DNA of 64,000 nucleotides from Cyathus striatus (Eukaryota > Basidiomycota > Agaricomycetes > Agaricales > Nidulariaceae), in contig JAOVFP010000009.1 in NCBI GenBank assembly GCA_025738555.1, positions 4,814,749 through 4,878,748 of the forward strand, given 5' to 3'. The position numbers were made by a program, and so were the translations under genes. Shown one piece after another: positions 11,330 to 23,421 of this stretch; the stretch's first letter is position 1; each line of letters opens with the position of its first letter. Under the pieces are notes generated by a model. The model made no database searches, had not been told where the DNA came from, and worked only from the letters and a program-made list of their open reading frames with translations.

Positions 11330-13904
11330 TACATCTTTGAAGGCGATGGCCTGAGACTGAGGAAGAGAAGAGGGTTAAGGAATCTACGCGTACATTTTCT
11401 TCCTTTCTTTCTGCTCATCTTACTTACGAATACCACAGCTTTTGCTCCCACCTCGTTCATGCACAAATTCCCCATCTCAATCGTCAACATCGAGAACCTG
11501 ACAACGCCACCATACAACAAGGACGACTAGTACATCCGCGCCTTCATGTCAGAGATCGTACCCGCATTCAAGGACATCGCTCAGCTGAATCCTCTCTTCC
11601 GGGATCAAATCACCAACTTCAGCATCAACCAGGTACCTATCCTCGCTCTCTCTCCCTCGCCACCTGGCTAACGTACCCCCAGATCGCCTCAAACATCTTC
11701 GACGAACCATACAAACTAGTCGACTTCGCTGCAGCAGTATCAACAGGCGAAGTCCAAGAACTCCAAGACGTCCTTGAATCCCTCTCCATCCCAGACCATC
11801 TCCGCAAATCCCTCCTTGTCATCAAAAAAGAGCTCATCAATGCCTAGCTCCAATCCAAACTCTCGCGAGACATCAATTCCAAGATTGCCAAGTGCCAGTA
11901 TCAAGAAGGAGCTGGGGATGGAGAGCAATGGGAAGGATAAGCTTATTGAGAAGTTCCGAGAGAGAGCGGCGGCATTGAAGATGCCTGAGGGTGTGAGGAA
12001 GGTATCTGATAGAGAACTAGCGAAGTTGTAGGGGCTGGAGCCTGCTGCTAGCGAGGCGAACGTGACGAGGAATTATTTGGATTGGATTACTCAGGTTCGT
12101 TCCCTCCCTCTCCCTCGTCGTTTCGTACTGACGCAGCGTAGATCCCTTGGGGCAGACATACCCCCGAAAACTACTCCATCACGCATGCCCAAAAAGTCCT
12201 CGACGAAGACCACTACGGCCTCACAGACGTCAAATCCCGCATCCTCGAATTCCTCGCTATAGGAAAACTCCGCGGAACCGTCCAAGGCAAGATCATGTGT
12301 CTCGTTGGCCCTCCTGGCGTTGATCGACGAGGTGGATAAGATCGGGAGGGGGCATAATGGCGATCCTGCTAGCGCCCTTTTGGAGATGTTGGATCCAGAA
12401 CAGAATGGCGCTTTCCTTGATCATTAGTGCGTTCTTCTTCCCCTTCATGTTCGTGTATGCTGACGAGTTCCGTAGCATGGACGTCCCCATCGACCTATCT
12501 CGCATCTTGTTCGTGTGTACCGCCAACAACCTGGACACCATCCCTGCCCCGCTGCTCGACCGTATGGAGGTCCTCGAAGTCTCAGGTTATGTCTCAAAGG
12601 AGAAGAGCACCATTGCCTCTCGCTACCTCGGCCCTCAAGCTAAGGAGGCCAACGGTCTTGGTAGCGCTGACGTCGTTCTCGACGAAGCCGCTGTCGATAT
12701 TCTGATCAAGTACTACTGCCGTGAGAGTGGTGTTTGTAACCTGAAGAAGCATATTGATAAGGTGCGTGTTCTACTTCTATGCGTCTATGAAACCTGGCTG
12801 ATAGTGGCCATAGATCTACCGCAAAGCTGCGTTGAAACTTGTCCAGGATCTGGGTGAGGAGACGTTCCCTGAACCCAAGGAAGGCGAGGTTAGCCCTGAG
12901 GCTGCAGCTACCGCCGTCGAAGGCGAAGCTTCCTCTACAACCACCGCCGAGGACTCAACGTCCAAGTCTACGCCCGAGGAGAAGCCTCAAACAATACCCA
13001 GCACCGCGCCCAAAGCCAACGAACCGCAAGCCGAATCCACTAGCGCTGAAGACCCCGAGAAGGCCGTGACGACGCAGGAGCGCAAGCCGATGGAGATTCC
13101 CGCTGACGTTCACGTTCGCATTACACCCGACAATCTGAAGGATTATGTTGGCCCACCAGTGTACCAAAAGGACCGGATGTATGCTTCCCCTCCTCCGCCG
13201 GGTGTTAGCACTGGTCTTGGGTATCTCGGGAATGGGAGTGGTGCGGTTATGCCTATCGAGGCTATTGTACGTTTGCATATTTTCTTTTGCGTTGGGTGAT
13301 ACTGATAGGATTGGTTGTAGAGTATGCCGGGGAAAGGTGGTCTGCAGATTACTGGTAAGCTGGGCGAAGTCATCCGGGAGAGCGCAAACATCGGCCTTAG
13401 CTGGGTCAAAGCCCACGCGTACGACCTCGGTATCGCAGCGAGCCCTGACGACCAATTCCTTACCGACCGCCATATTCACGTGCATATGCCTGAAGGTAGC
13501 ATAGGAAAAGAAGGCCCCAGCGCGGGGACTGCAATTCTGAGCGCGTTTGTGAGCTTGTTTACAAAGACGAAGATTGATCAGGATATTGGTGGGTACCCTC
13601 TACATTCTGCTCGAATGCTATTCCTTATCACCTACCTTGCACAGCTATGACTGGGGAGATCTCGCTCGTTGGGCAAGTGCTCCCTGTTGGCGGGCTCAAG
13701 GAGAAGATTCTTGCTGCTCATCGTGCGGGTATCAAGACCATCATCGCCCCTGCAGCCAACCGTCCCGACATCGAGGAGAACGTCCCCGAGAGCGTCAAGA
13801 CCGGCATTCGATTCGTATACGTCGAGAATGTAAGGGAGGTGCTGGCGGAAGTGTTCAAATGTCAGCCTGTTATCGAGAAGTGGAAGTATACATTAGGCCT
13901 TTAG
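11330..13904 (+). pseudogene. Mitochondrial Lon protease (PIM1-type) pseudogene
   Basis: Lon homology runs through several exons in order: the N-domain end (SIVNIENLTTPPYN, RAFMSEIVPAFKDIAQLNP), [54 protein letters not shown], then VGPPGV directly joined to [17 protein letters not shown]. The Walker A Lys and everything up to the Walker B strand are therefore deleted (around 12315-12320). There are in-frame stops at 11528-11530 and later. From ~12470 onward the sensor/lid region and the protease domain are well kept, including the catalytic Ser motif [13 protein letters not shown] and the Lys motif [14 protein letters not shown], ending KYTLGL with a stop at 13902-13904. A functional Lon ATPase cannot be made; a free protease-domain protein is possible but unlikely. 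Confidence 0.9.
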
Positions 13905-15504
13905 GCGTGTTTCTGTGAGGAGAGTGCGGGTGAAGATACCTTTGCTACTCATGGATATTGTACGCGACAAGGGTTCCCTCGTCGATTGTGTAACGAGGTG
14001 TATTCGCGATAGATGCGGATGACGTGACACCTCGTTCTGACATATGCGTTAAAGCTTGCACGGCAAATATCGACGAGGAATTAATCGGACTGGTTTATGC
14101 AATCCATCGTCCTCGCTACGCCTACATTGTCGAACACAAATGAGCCCATCGTCCTAAAGAGTGGTGCCGAAATCGCTTAGATCCCAGCAGTCTACGTTAT
14201 TAAACCATGCTACGATCAATTGGCATATGTCCCCTGATATGATTGCTAGTGGGTCAGTGAGCGATCTAAGGATGAATTTGTCGGAGGACTTAAAGATCCC
14301 TGCGCGGATTGGTGCAGATTGGGTTGAGGAGGGTTTAGGGATGGTAATGAGTTTGCTGCAAATGTTGGACGTGCGCGTTTTGTTTTTTATGATGATATGA
14401 TATGATATGATACTGCCGGACGTTTAGAATTACGAGTGCTCCCGGATACGCACCACACGCTCCTTAATGACCTCAATGTGGCATCGGCAGTCGTCTCGAC
14501 CCTGCGCGTCCTGTCTCATATTCTTCAAGAAATGCAGCAGCTCCGGCATCAATCTTGCCACTATCTTTATTAAGTTGCATACCACGAGCTAGCCTCGTTC
14601 TTCTACACTCTAAATTCACAGCACCGCATATCCTGAGCTGAATTGCTCATAGCCTGAGAGCTAACTGCCGGTTCGTCGTGATGCTCTTTCAAACTACCAG
14701 GGTTCTCGTGGCTCTCCACTCGGGTGCTATATTGACTGCAGCTTGTTCCACCCAAAGTTTTCGTTCTAGTGTGTATATCTTGCTACAATGAACTTGGCCT
14801 CCTAAAACTATCTTGTATCTTCGAATGCTTCATCTGGTGTCGCTGCTCACCACTCTACTGCAGCCTTGACCATGCTACCTCACTTGTTTTCGTTGAAGTT
14901 CTGTGGTAACTATCATGTAAAAATTGCATGTAGCGTCGTGTTCCTTGGACAAATGCCAGCCTATATGATCTCTTTAGGATCTCTTATATAGGCTATCGTT
15001 GTCGTTTGAATGTATAGCGCGGTTATACCCTCCTGTAAACTTAGCAACAAGATTTTAAAACCAAAGTGAATGAATGTACTCTATGACTAGCGAGTCCCGG
15101 TCCATTGATATTCATCAACTAAGTAAGACACATGTAAGAAGATGTGTCGACCAACTCTAGGTTGATACAGTATATATGTTAGTAGAAACGACGAACAGAA
15201 GAGACACTCGTGAAGTAATCCCCCTAGTCGTAAAGCAAGCTCCAAATGCTAGGCATAACATATAGAGAAGAATCAAGGTGCATGATCGTGTTATATGATC
15301 AGAGAAATGGACGAAGGGAAAAAAATGGAGGATTGATGATGAACGAAAGAGAAGAAATAGATGCGAAAGAAGATTCCGCGAAATTTCACGCTCTCCCTCG
15401 ATCCACGCATCAAGCGCCACGTCCAGTGACAGTCCCATAAGCTGCGCAAAGATTGTGAATGGATGGATAAATGTGCGGTCGTCGTTGAACATTATATGAG
15501 TGGG
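13905..15504. other. Intergenic; contains a segment related to 56.8 kb
   Basis: No intact gene. About 14840-14945 is similar at roughly 70% by eye to 56800-56905, just 5' of the DUF6532-like pseudogene, suggesting a dispersed repeat or a relic of a duplicated gene flank. A short run of ATGAT units lies at ~14390-14410 and an imperfect hairpin (CCTATAT...ATATAGG) at 14960-14993. Confidence 0.4.
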
Positions 15505-15995
15505 TCACGATCTCTCCCTCCACCAGAACCAGAACGAGTCAAACTCCCACTCAACCCCCAGTAAACTTCTTAAAAGGAAGAGTTTGGGATTCGTGCAGTT
15601 GCGGAAGGAGGCGGCCAAGAGGCCTGTTTCCATGCAGGGTTCTCCGTCGTTTGGCATTGCTGGGCGATATGGTGAGATTGGAATAGGGAGGACGGCGAGT
15701 TCGAAGGAGAAGGAGAAGGAGTGGGATGTAGACGGGGAGGGGAGGGGTGAGGTGGTTGTCAAGGAGAGCATTGATGAAGATAGGGAGGAGAAAGTCAAAG
15801 GGAGGGAAGAAAAGGATGGGAGTAGGGGATTCATGGGCAGCGTGAGGCGTATCAGCCTCGTTGAGAGACATAAGCGCACCGAGAGTAGTGTCTCTCTCAC
15901 TGGCGTTGTTGAAGACACCCCTTCTCATCCTCCTCGCTAAGGACTCTCGTACCCATCTGAGGAGTAGCATAGGCAGTCAGCCTAGTGCCGACAGA
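15505..15995 (+). pseudogene. CFEM-protein cytoplasmic-tail fragment (second copy)
   Basis: The open frame encodes SLHQNQNESNSHSTPSKLLK, KRKSLGFVQLRKEAAKRP, MQGSPSFGIAGRYGEIGIGR and RRISLVERHKRTESSVSLTG. It is clearly homologous to the 3' part of the CFEM pseudogene at 28.34-28.85 kb, but this copy starts abruptly at about 15505 with no CFEM domain or signal peptide upstream. The frame here is better preserved than in the longer copy. It lies next to SET-gene fragment B. Confidence 0.65.
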
Positions 15996-16479
15996 CACCT
16001 CACTCGCCCAGGCACCGACGCATCCTTCACCCGCCCATCATGGGAAACGACGAGTGGGGAATGTGTAAGCATAGCGATGGTTTGCCAAAGTTCATTGACC
16101 TCCTGATACAGTCCCTAAGGACTCTAGTTATGAACTTTATAATCTCATGAACACCTGGATCATTTAAGATATAACATGAGATGGTTCTTACATTTGCATG
16201 CAACACAATTATATGTACTAATCTAATGCAGCAGTGCAGCAGAATGCGAAAAGCAGATAAACGACGTAGGAAATACCGATAGAAGATACGAGAAAGTACG
16301 AAATGGAGACAGAAAGGGAGTAGACAAAAAGGAATAATCGGCCCAAGTCTTTGCAAGTAGCTAACGAAAAGAAAAAAGGTTATAAATAGAATAAACTATA
16401 TAAGTAAGGCTGCTGACCCCATCTACGTGAACAGTATGGCGGCCATCGCTCGCCGCAGTCGCGGTCTTGTCGGTTGCGG

Positions 16480-18700
16480 TCAGCTGAGGGTCCTCTGGGA
16501 ATGTATGACGGAGCCTGAGTATGAACGCGGGGAAGGCACATATGAAGACTGGCTCGATTGAGACGAAAGAATGCCGTTACGAAGGGCGCGGGGTGCACTA
16601 GGTACAGGTCGTGGGGCAGTGGGTAACGTGCTGGGATTGGATGTGAACGAGGAGCCTGACGAGCAATAAAGAGGAGGAGTAGAGGATGGGGGAGGTCGTC
16701 CACCAGACAGCAACACTGAAGTATGAAATGACCGAAGATGTGTTTGAGGACTGCACGGACGATAGGAATCGAACCGTTTTGGTAGAAGTGGAGAGGTCTC
16801 GCCGATTTCGCCTTCTTGCTGAGAAACCCGGCGAGTTTGAGGGTGGTCCAATAACAGGGTGCATTGGCAGTGAGTGGGGTTTAGATATCTATTTGGTCAA
16901 CGAGACAGTGACGACGGGTACAGGGAGTGGGGTGTCACTCGGTAAAGGTGAAGAATCGGCGGTGATGGACTGTTCAGCGAGCTCCACCTTGGCCTCATGC
17001 ATAATCTCGTGCGTGAGTGGCGGAGTCGGAGCAGGCTTCGCTATTGCTCGAGGAGGCGGCGGGGAGGGAGTATGAGCCAACTTGGAGTTGTGAAGGGCGG
17101 AGGATGACAGCGGAGGAGGGTGATACCCGTTGACCTTTGGTGGTGCCATCTGGTAGTCGTCGACATCCATAGCTTTCCCTTGAGCTGACGGAGGAGGTTC
17201 GACTGGAGTCGCATCGACAGCCTCCCCTGCCAGATTATGCTGACCGTCAACAGACACCTGTATACGCAACATAAGAGGCGACAGCGGTAAAACCGGAGAG
17301 GGGCTTTCGTGGAAAGAGCCCGTAGATAAGGTACAATAGGCGACTGCAATAAAACGGTCTGCAGCATCATAGGCGACGGAGCTAGCACCTCGTTCGTACC
17401 AACAGGCGAAACAGCCAACACCTCATTCGTACCCGCCAGAGAAACAGCGAACGCCGATGACGCACTCATTGGCGACATCTGAATGCCGGTAAGGGTAACC
17501 TCCTCTTCCCGCTGCTTCTTCTTCTGCAGCGCAAAGCCCTTGAGGGTGAGCTTGACTTTGGGAACAGGGGCCGGTTGAAGCGGAGACAATACTGATGAGG
17601 GAGAAGTATAGTGAGAAATGGATGCTTCTCGTGGCATTTCGGACGGGGGTGCGAGAGGAGATGATGGCGGCATGGACGGCGAAAAAGGAGTTGCCTGTCT
17701 TGGATACGGCTCCTGAGACGAGATGGGCGGAGCGGAGGCGGGAGGCCCACGAGGAGAAGGTGACCGAACGACGACATGAAGTGTAGGAGACTTGGAAGCA
17801 AGACTATACGCAATCGGCACGTCAGGAGAAGAGTGACATTCATCCTGTCCTTCATAAGCTCCAACAATCTCCCCACCATCAACCATCGGTGACCATGGGC
17901 GAGACTAGGCAGTACCAGGGCTCAATTACACCGATCGTATACTCTCTTGCTACGTCCTCAAGTCTATCAAATGAAGACACGGTCCGTCAGTCTGTTAGAC
18001 CTTTCATTTCTCGACTCTGTTCCTTGTCCCAACACAATCGAGCCAACTGCCCCTACAAGTTTCAAGGCACCGATTCCGACGCCGCGGAAGAGGTTGGTAC
18101 TGTGATTGAAGGTGCTAGAGGAGGTGGGGGAGAGACGGAAGAAGATAGTTTGACGTCAGATAGCTGAGAATCTAGAAACGTCCTCGGAGAGACGTTCAGT
18201 TCATAGCTGAGTAGCGGGGGTGGTATCGACCGCCAGCGCAACTGCAAAAATAGTGGGTATTGCGTAAGGGGGACGAAAGGAAAACGAAAACAGAGAGAAA
18301 GCCGACCTGAATGTTCCAGCTCGTTCTTTGACTCTCACATGCGTTTTCAAAGACAATAAGATGCGGCTTTCTTTGGGTTTTCCTTCCTCACACTCGTGAG
18401 GTGGAGAGCGCCTCGAGGCCGTGGGTTGAGAGTATCAGTAGAGCTTTCAGCACCGAGGTGGTGGGAGAGAGAGGGCGAGATGGATGATGATGGCAGTATG
18501 CAACAACGAAGGAACTGCAAAAATTAGGCTGTTTGTGTTCGAAGTGTAAACCAAATACACCTCGGTATTCTCGGCTACCAACCACTGTATTTACCGGCAA
18601 GCACTTCCGGGTGGCAGTGCTGCGTGTCTTACACTTTTCTTTTGCTATGTACATCTCAAGTACATCTCTCTCAAATCTCGTTGGCACTTGTGGGCACCTT
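16480..18700 (-). pseudogene. SET-gene fragment B (proline-rich C-terminal region)
   Basis: Long P/S-rich minus-strand frames contain VPKVKLTLKGFALQKKKQRE, GIQMSPMSASSAFAV, an imperfect repeat LAGTNEVLAVSPVGTNEVLA, and at the 3' side KRFDSYRPCSPQTH with SFTSNPSTLPTAPRPVPSAP. The KVKLTLKGFALQKKKQREEE block resembles the K/R-rich C-terminal segment of basidiomycete Set3-like SET proteins. The 3' portion matches fragment D at 37.78-38.09 kb, and D continues into sequence matching the SET pseudogene at 59.6-59.8 kb, which is why I tie B to the SET family. Frame changes and stops around 16860, 17280 and 17900-18060 make it non-functional. Confidence 0.5.
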
Positions 18701-21411
18701 GTGGGTCCCTATTGGCCCATGCACATTTCCTTTGGCCATTTCTTTACGCTCAACACTTCTATGATGACTCAAGATATCCCTGAACTCGGGTAAAATCGCG
18801 CACAACCTCAGTCAGATGGCATTGGATAATATTCTGGATGCGTTGCTTGTTCTCCGTTAGCCCTTTGTTCACCTCAATACGCTCAACGCCTCGAGGATTT
18901 ATCCACAAAGCGCACCATATGGTTTCCAATTTTTCCAACATACTTACATGTTCTCATCATCGTTTTCCCTTTTGTCCCATCCAACATGTGTTGACTCACG
19001 TCACCTAAGTTATCGTCGATTTCTCCTACAAGCATCGACAGGATCTATTTCAGCATGTTAATCCGACATTCCAGAGTATGATATCCCGGTCACAGCATTA
19101 TAATCTGAATTTTAAATTAAGCACCCTATACACTAAGCCTGTATCTGCTCAGTGGTTTGGTACATGGTCATGAAACCCCGATGAATTCTGCCAGCAGCAA
19201 CGCTGCTGCAACTACCACCTCCAACTTCTATAGACTATTAGCCACATTTATGATATTACGAAGATCGCTTGCGATTCAATCAGCATTGCCGCTATGTTGA
19301 TATACTCGTGTCCATGACTACTGCCCAATGCTTTTTGAATCCTGTACCGGTAAAGAAGTGGACATCCCACAATTAACATCGTGAGCATTTGATTATTTCG
19401 AATAAGTAAACGAAGTTATATCCGTTACCAAACATCGCCTCTTCGAGTCCTCCCCAGTTTGAAGTCGTGATATATTGCAAAGCAATGCCATATCTTCATA
19501 TACACTATGTTACTCAATTAATACAATAATCGCTAATCACAACAGTTGAGACTCAAAGAAATCTCGATTTTCCTGTAGGTAATGAGAAAACATAGAAACT
19601 CTCTCACTGTACTCAAGCTTCCTCCCAGAAACTTTATGCCAGGTAAAACATCCTCAAATTATCATAAAACATTTTTTCTAATTTTCAATCCTTTATTTTA
19701 TAAGCTCGAAACTTCTTGAACTATGTATGGGGATTATTCATGTAAGCCATTCGATGTTGACGTTGTCAAGAGAAACATCAAGTTTCGAGGAAAATCACCC
19801 AAAATGATATGATTGGTATAGCATCAAGTGTAGTTGTATTTATCCCCCATCTTTATACGCACTAACATTCTCGCTACCTCTAGTTCTCACGTCTTGAGAT
19901 GCCAATTGGATTTTCCGTTGCCATATTTTGTATTCTGGGAAATCGTATAGCGCTGAAAGTATCCGGAGTCACCTGAATGAGAGCATTGAAAGGGACACGT
20001 ACATTTTAGCGTGCACTCCAAACGCAAGGGTGATTGAAGGGGTTACTGGTACAATCTACTTACCTTTTTCTCTTTGTATATTCCAAATGTGTATAAGAGC
20101 TTACAAATTGCTTCACAAATTTTAACATTTGAGCTTTGACTCATCTAAGTTGAGATAAAGTGAAATTTTCCGCAAAGAAGGCATTGACATTTCCCAACTC
20201 ATCCAATCGCTGCCATGGATCATCGTACTGATTTCAATATCGTAGTAATGCGCTCGTTCAACTTCAGCCTTTAGCAGAATGAATGTGTAGTTCGTCATCT
20301 CTACTATCATATAATATAAATCGACGGGCCCTCACACAATCCTGTTTCTTTTTTCGGATGCTGGGTTTTGCGATTCTTCGATATCCTTATTCCAACAATA
20401 CCCTTCTCTATTTCAATCACATTTCTCCTTCAGTTTCTGCTATCCTCCAATTTCTAATTATCTCCGCATTCACTCATTATGTCAATCCCCCCTCTCTTTC
20501 CACTTTCCTTCGCCCATTTCCCTATCTCTCTTCCCATCCATTCGCTCTTTCAACTTTACTTACATATTGTACTGACGATCGATACATGATTCTAGCAAAC
20601 ATCAAAAACTGTCTCCCACTAGGTTCTCGTGAGTCTGGTGATCGAATACCCTCGCTTAATTTGTCGTTGTTCTATGTTGTCTTTACTTTTATTGTGAATA
20701 GTGTGCTGGGTGTACACTCCAATACGAGTTGTGGTAGAAGAATGCGTTCTCTAAGTGAGGTTGAAAGTGCTGACAACTTTGACAAGGATTCTACTCAATT
20801 CTAGGTGTCTCATTACTTCGGCTTAACTGAATCTAGCATTTGTTGAACACGGCTCAAACACCCACATGCACACGTCGCGACAGTTCAGCTTCGACGAAGT
20901 CATACCGCAGGATGTGAACCGGTAGGCTGAGCTAAATCAACAGGAAGACTGAGTAAATTGAGATAGATTAATATGTACAATACAATACAATTTCGGGAGG
21001 TCTCCTCTAATGAGTTGATGATGTGACATATTTCGGTCCTCGACACCACAATGGCCAAGCAATTACTATTGATTGACTAATGCTTAGTGAAGCATAACAT
21101 ACAAAAGAAAATTATGCATAGTAAACAAACATGATGCCTATCTATTAGAAGACCATGAAATCAGTGAATGGTAGTTATGTAAATGAATAATGGGTGGGTG
21201 CATTGAATAAACAGACCAGCAGTAAGGTGACTCCAATGGACTCAGTAGTGACAGTGGTCAGAGGAAGCTGAGCAACTATGATGGACAATAAAGGATCAGA
21301 TGAGATTATCTGCTCTGCTGGGCAACCTCACTCAATAAATCAATAAATCATATGCTAAACATGGCCAAACTGGATAATAGATAACAACGGAGTATGTATT
21401 GGTATAAGTTG
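18701..21411. other. 2.7-kb gene-poor stretch
   Basis: No coherent exon chain was found. Open frames such as 20283-20804 are hydrophobic by composition and match nothing I recognise. No TIR, LTR or tandem repeat was recognised. Confidence 0.4.
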
Positions 21412-22061
21412 CTAATCCGACTTTACATCTACGCCATGCATAAATAAGTTTGCAGAGGGGTCTTGCTCAGGTCGTTCGAAATCATAGACCACGAGCCTGT
21501 ACCATTTATAACGCTCTCGAATTCTAATGACATCCTCCGGGTCATCAATACCAAATACTTGACACATTGCATTGAAGACTTCCTCCCTTCGCTCTTGAAA
21601 TGCTTTCATATGTGCCACAGGCCGGTTCGTGATAAATACAAAGAGTATATCTTCCGAAGTGTGTTGGCGATTTCTGGGAGGGGTAATAATGCTAAAAACA
21701 TGAACAGTGAGATATCTCTTTCACTCATAGTTATTGTAATATCAACATACAGATCATTTTCATACTTCTTATCAAACCCTAGCTCTTTCCACCTTTCATA
21801 TAGAGGTGCCCTCACGTTATCGATGCAACTGGGGGGATCATATTTACGAAGAATCTCCCTGTTCGTGAGCGTCCATCCAGCTGCGTAGACGGGAACCTCA
21901 ACTGCTATCTTTCCGTTAACAATCACAGTTGTTTTGGAGAGTCTTGGCTGTTTATCAATATCTATGGTTGGTGGAAAGAGATAGTTAAACCTAACATATC
22001 TTGTAGCCAACACAAAGTTATTCCAAGGCAGAACTTACTGTGCACGATTCATGACTGGCAT
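21412..22061 (-). CDS. Small unknown protein, partner of nuclease-like gene (pair 2)
   Basis: ATG at 22061 (MPVMNRAQ, tiny first exon), then two short introns, stop at 21412; predicted 177 aa. It aligns with the 174-aa partner of pair 3: VPVYAAGWTLTNREILRKYD against VPGYVAGWIIKNWEIRKKWD, then a shared helix-like segment (MKAFQERREEVFNAMCQVFG) ending RIRERYKWYRL. The family is unknown to me. It is predicted soluble, with no signal peptide or membrane helix. It is divergently transcribed from the nuclease-like gene at 23422. The shared upstream region carries a later transposon insertion (22367-23200), which could affect expression of both genes. Confidence 0.65.
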
Positions 22062-22366
22062 GATGAAGGTAAAGGTTGAAGTGTTAAAGAATAGCTGTTG
22101 TACACGCACCTATTTAAGAATTTGAACATCAGTCATGTGACTTAAATTACACGAAATAAGCTGATTGTACTTAAGCTTATTTGTTTCAAGTTGATTGAAC
22201 AATAGAAATAATAAGGTGTGAACTGGTACCATAGTTTCAGCTGTCTGTGGGTGACAGAATAGAACCATTTTAACAATATAAAATGTTGCAATGGGGGTTG
22301 TCCATTCTACGGGGTTTATCAGATGTGTCGGTATTCCCCACAGCTACATAAAAGATAAACCACATA

Positions 22367-23200
22367 CAGTCAAACTTGTAATAGTCCATACCTGTATGAA
22401 GCCATAATCGGCTATAGTCCATAGGTTTTTTCATCCACCGAATCGGTGGGCGGGAGAAATGGCTCGTAACCCATACTGTCACCAATGCTCAATAACCCAT
22501 AGAATTTTCTAGAGTTCGTAACCCATACATGCACCCTGAAAAGGAAATATTGTGCGCCCAGTGCACTCCTGCAGGCTCAAGCAAGCTCTTACAAATTACA
22601 GAAATGAATGAAACATTTCTCGTGGTCCATCTTGTAATTCCCAGGTTGAAGGCGAGATCTCCTCTGCCTTGAACGACCTTGTAGCAATTGGTGCACTCCA
22701 GACATGTAACAAAATGTCTATTGAAGAGCTATGCAACCCTTATGCTGAGCAGGAGAGCGTGTCCAAGAATACAACGGATGAGGACATCTTTAAAGCTGTC
22801 ATGGAGATGATGGAGGGGGGGCAGATGCACGCTGAGAAGAATGGTGGAGATGGTGGAGTAGTGGACTTGGAGGAAACTAAAGCTATATCTATGCGTCGAG
22901 ATGTATTGGCAGCATTACTTGCTATTTGGAAGTACCTCTCAGATAGCACTGAGCCAAATGCCAGAAGGCTCGAGCAGGACCTTGCAAGGTTTGTATGTCA
23001 AGTACACATGGAAGAGTCAGCAAGTATGGTGCTTACAACGATTACAGTACTTCGGCAGATAATATTATTACGTAATCACCGCTGTAACCTCGCGAAATAT
23101 ATTACGTAATCGTCGGCGCTTATCGCAGCAGTCCATAACCATCTATAACCCATAGCTTTAGACATCCACCAACCCCTATGGGTTACTACAAGTTTGACTG
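22367..23200 (+). mobile_element. Tc1/mariner-pogo-like element, 834 bp, internally deleted
   Basis: The ends are inverted repeats starting CAGTCAAACTTGTA on both sides (22367 onward; reverse complement ending 23200), flanked by TA at 22365-22366 and 23201-23202, the target duplication of this superfamily. Subterminal copies of (C/T)AACCCATA occur at ~22466, 22493, 22519 and 23146 and could be transposase sites. Inside is the C-terminal part of a transposase-like frame. The element is too short for a full transposase, so it is non-autonomous. It sits exactly between the divergent genes of pair 2. Confidence 0.85.
22645..23109 (+). pseudogene. Transposase C-terminal fragment (Tigger/pogo-type)
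   Basis: The frame VEGEISSALNDLVAIGALQT ... EDIFKAVMEMMEGGQ, followed by SMRRDVLAALLAIWKYLSDS, resembles the region after the DDE catalytic domain in basidiomycete pogo-like transposases. An intron acceptor (CCCAG) precedes it at ~22644. No catalytic D/D/D residues are present. The family call rests on this resemblance plus the TA-flanked TIRs around it. Confidence 0.5.
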
Positions 23201-23421
23201 TATAGAACATTGTGGGTACCTCAGAACAATGCATAAAAATTTCAATTCTCTGACGTTACAGTTGTATTGTTCATTGGAACAATTGGTCGCATAGAACAAA
23301 TAACTAGTAATGAATAGAGTGATAGAGTGAAATGGCTACATGCATTGACAGAAATGGATCGCATAGACTGAGTATATATATTAGCATAAGTGTACTCCGT
23401 CTACTATAGCATATCGGCACA

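Noticed and set aside
20283..20804. 173-aa hydrophobic open frame
   Set aside because: Pyrimidine-rich composition gives Leu/Ser/Phe runs; no membrane-protein family, splice pattern or homologous copy could be recognised.
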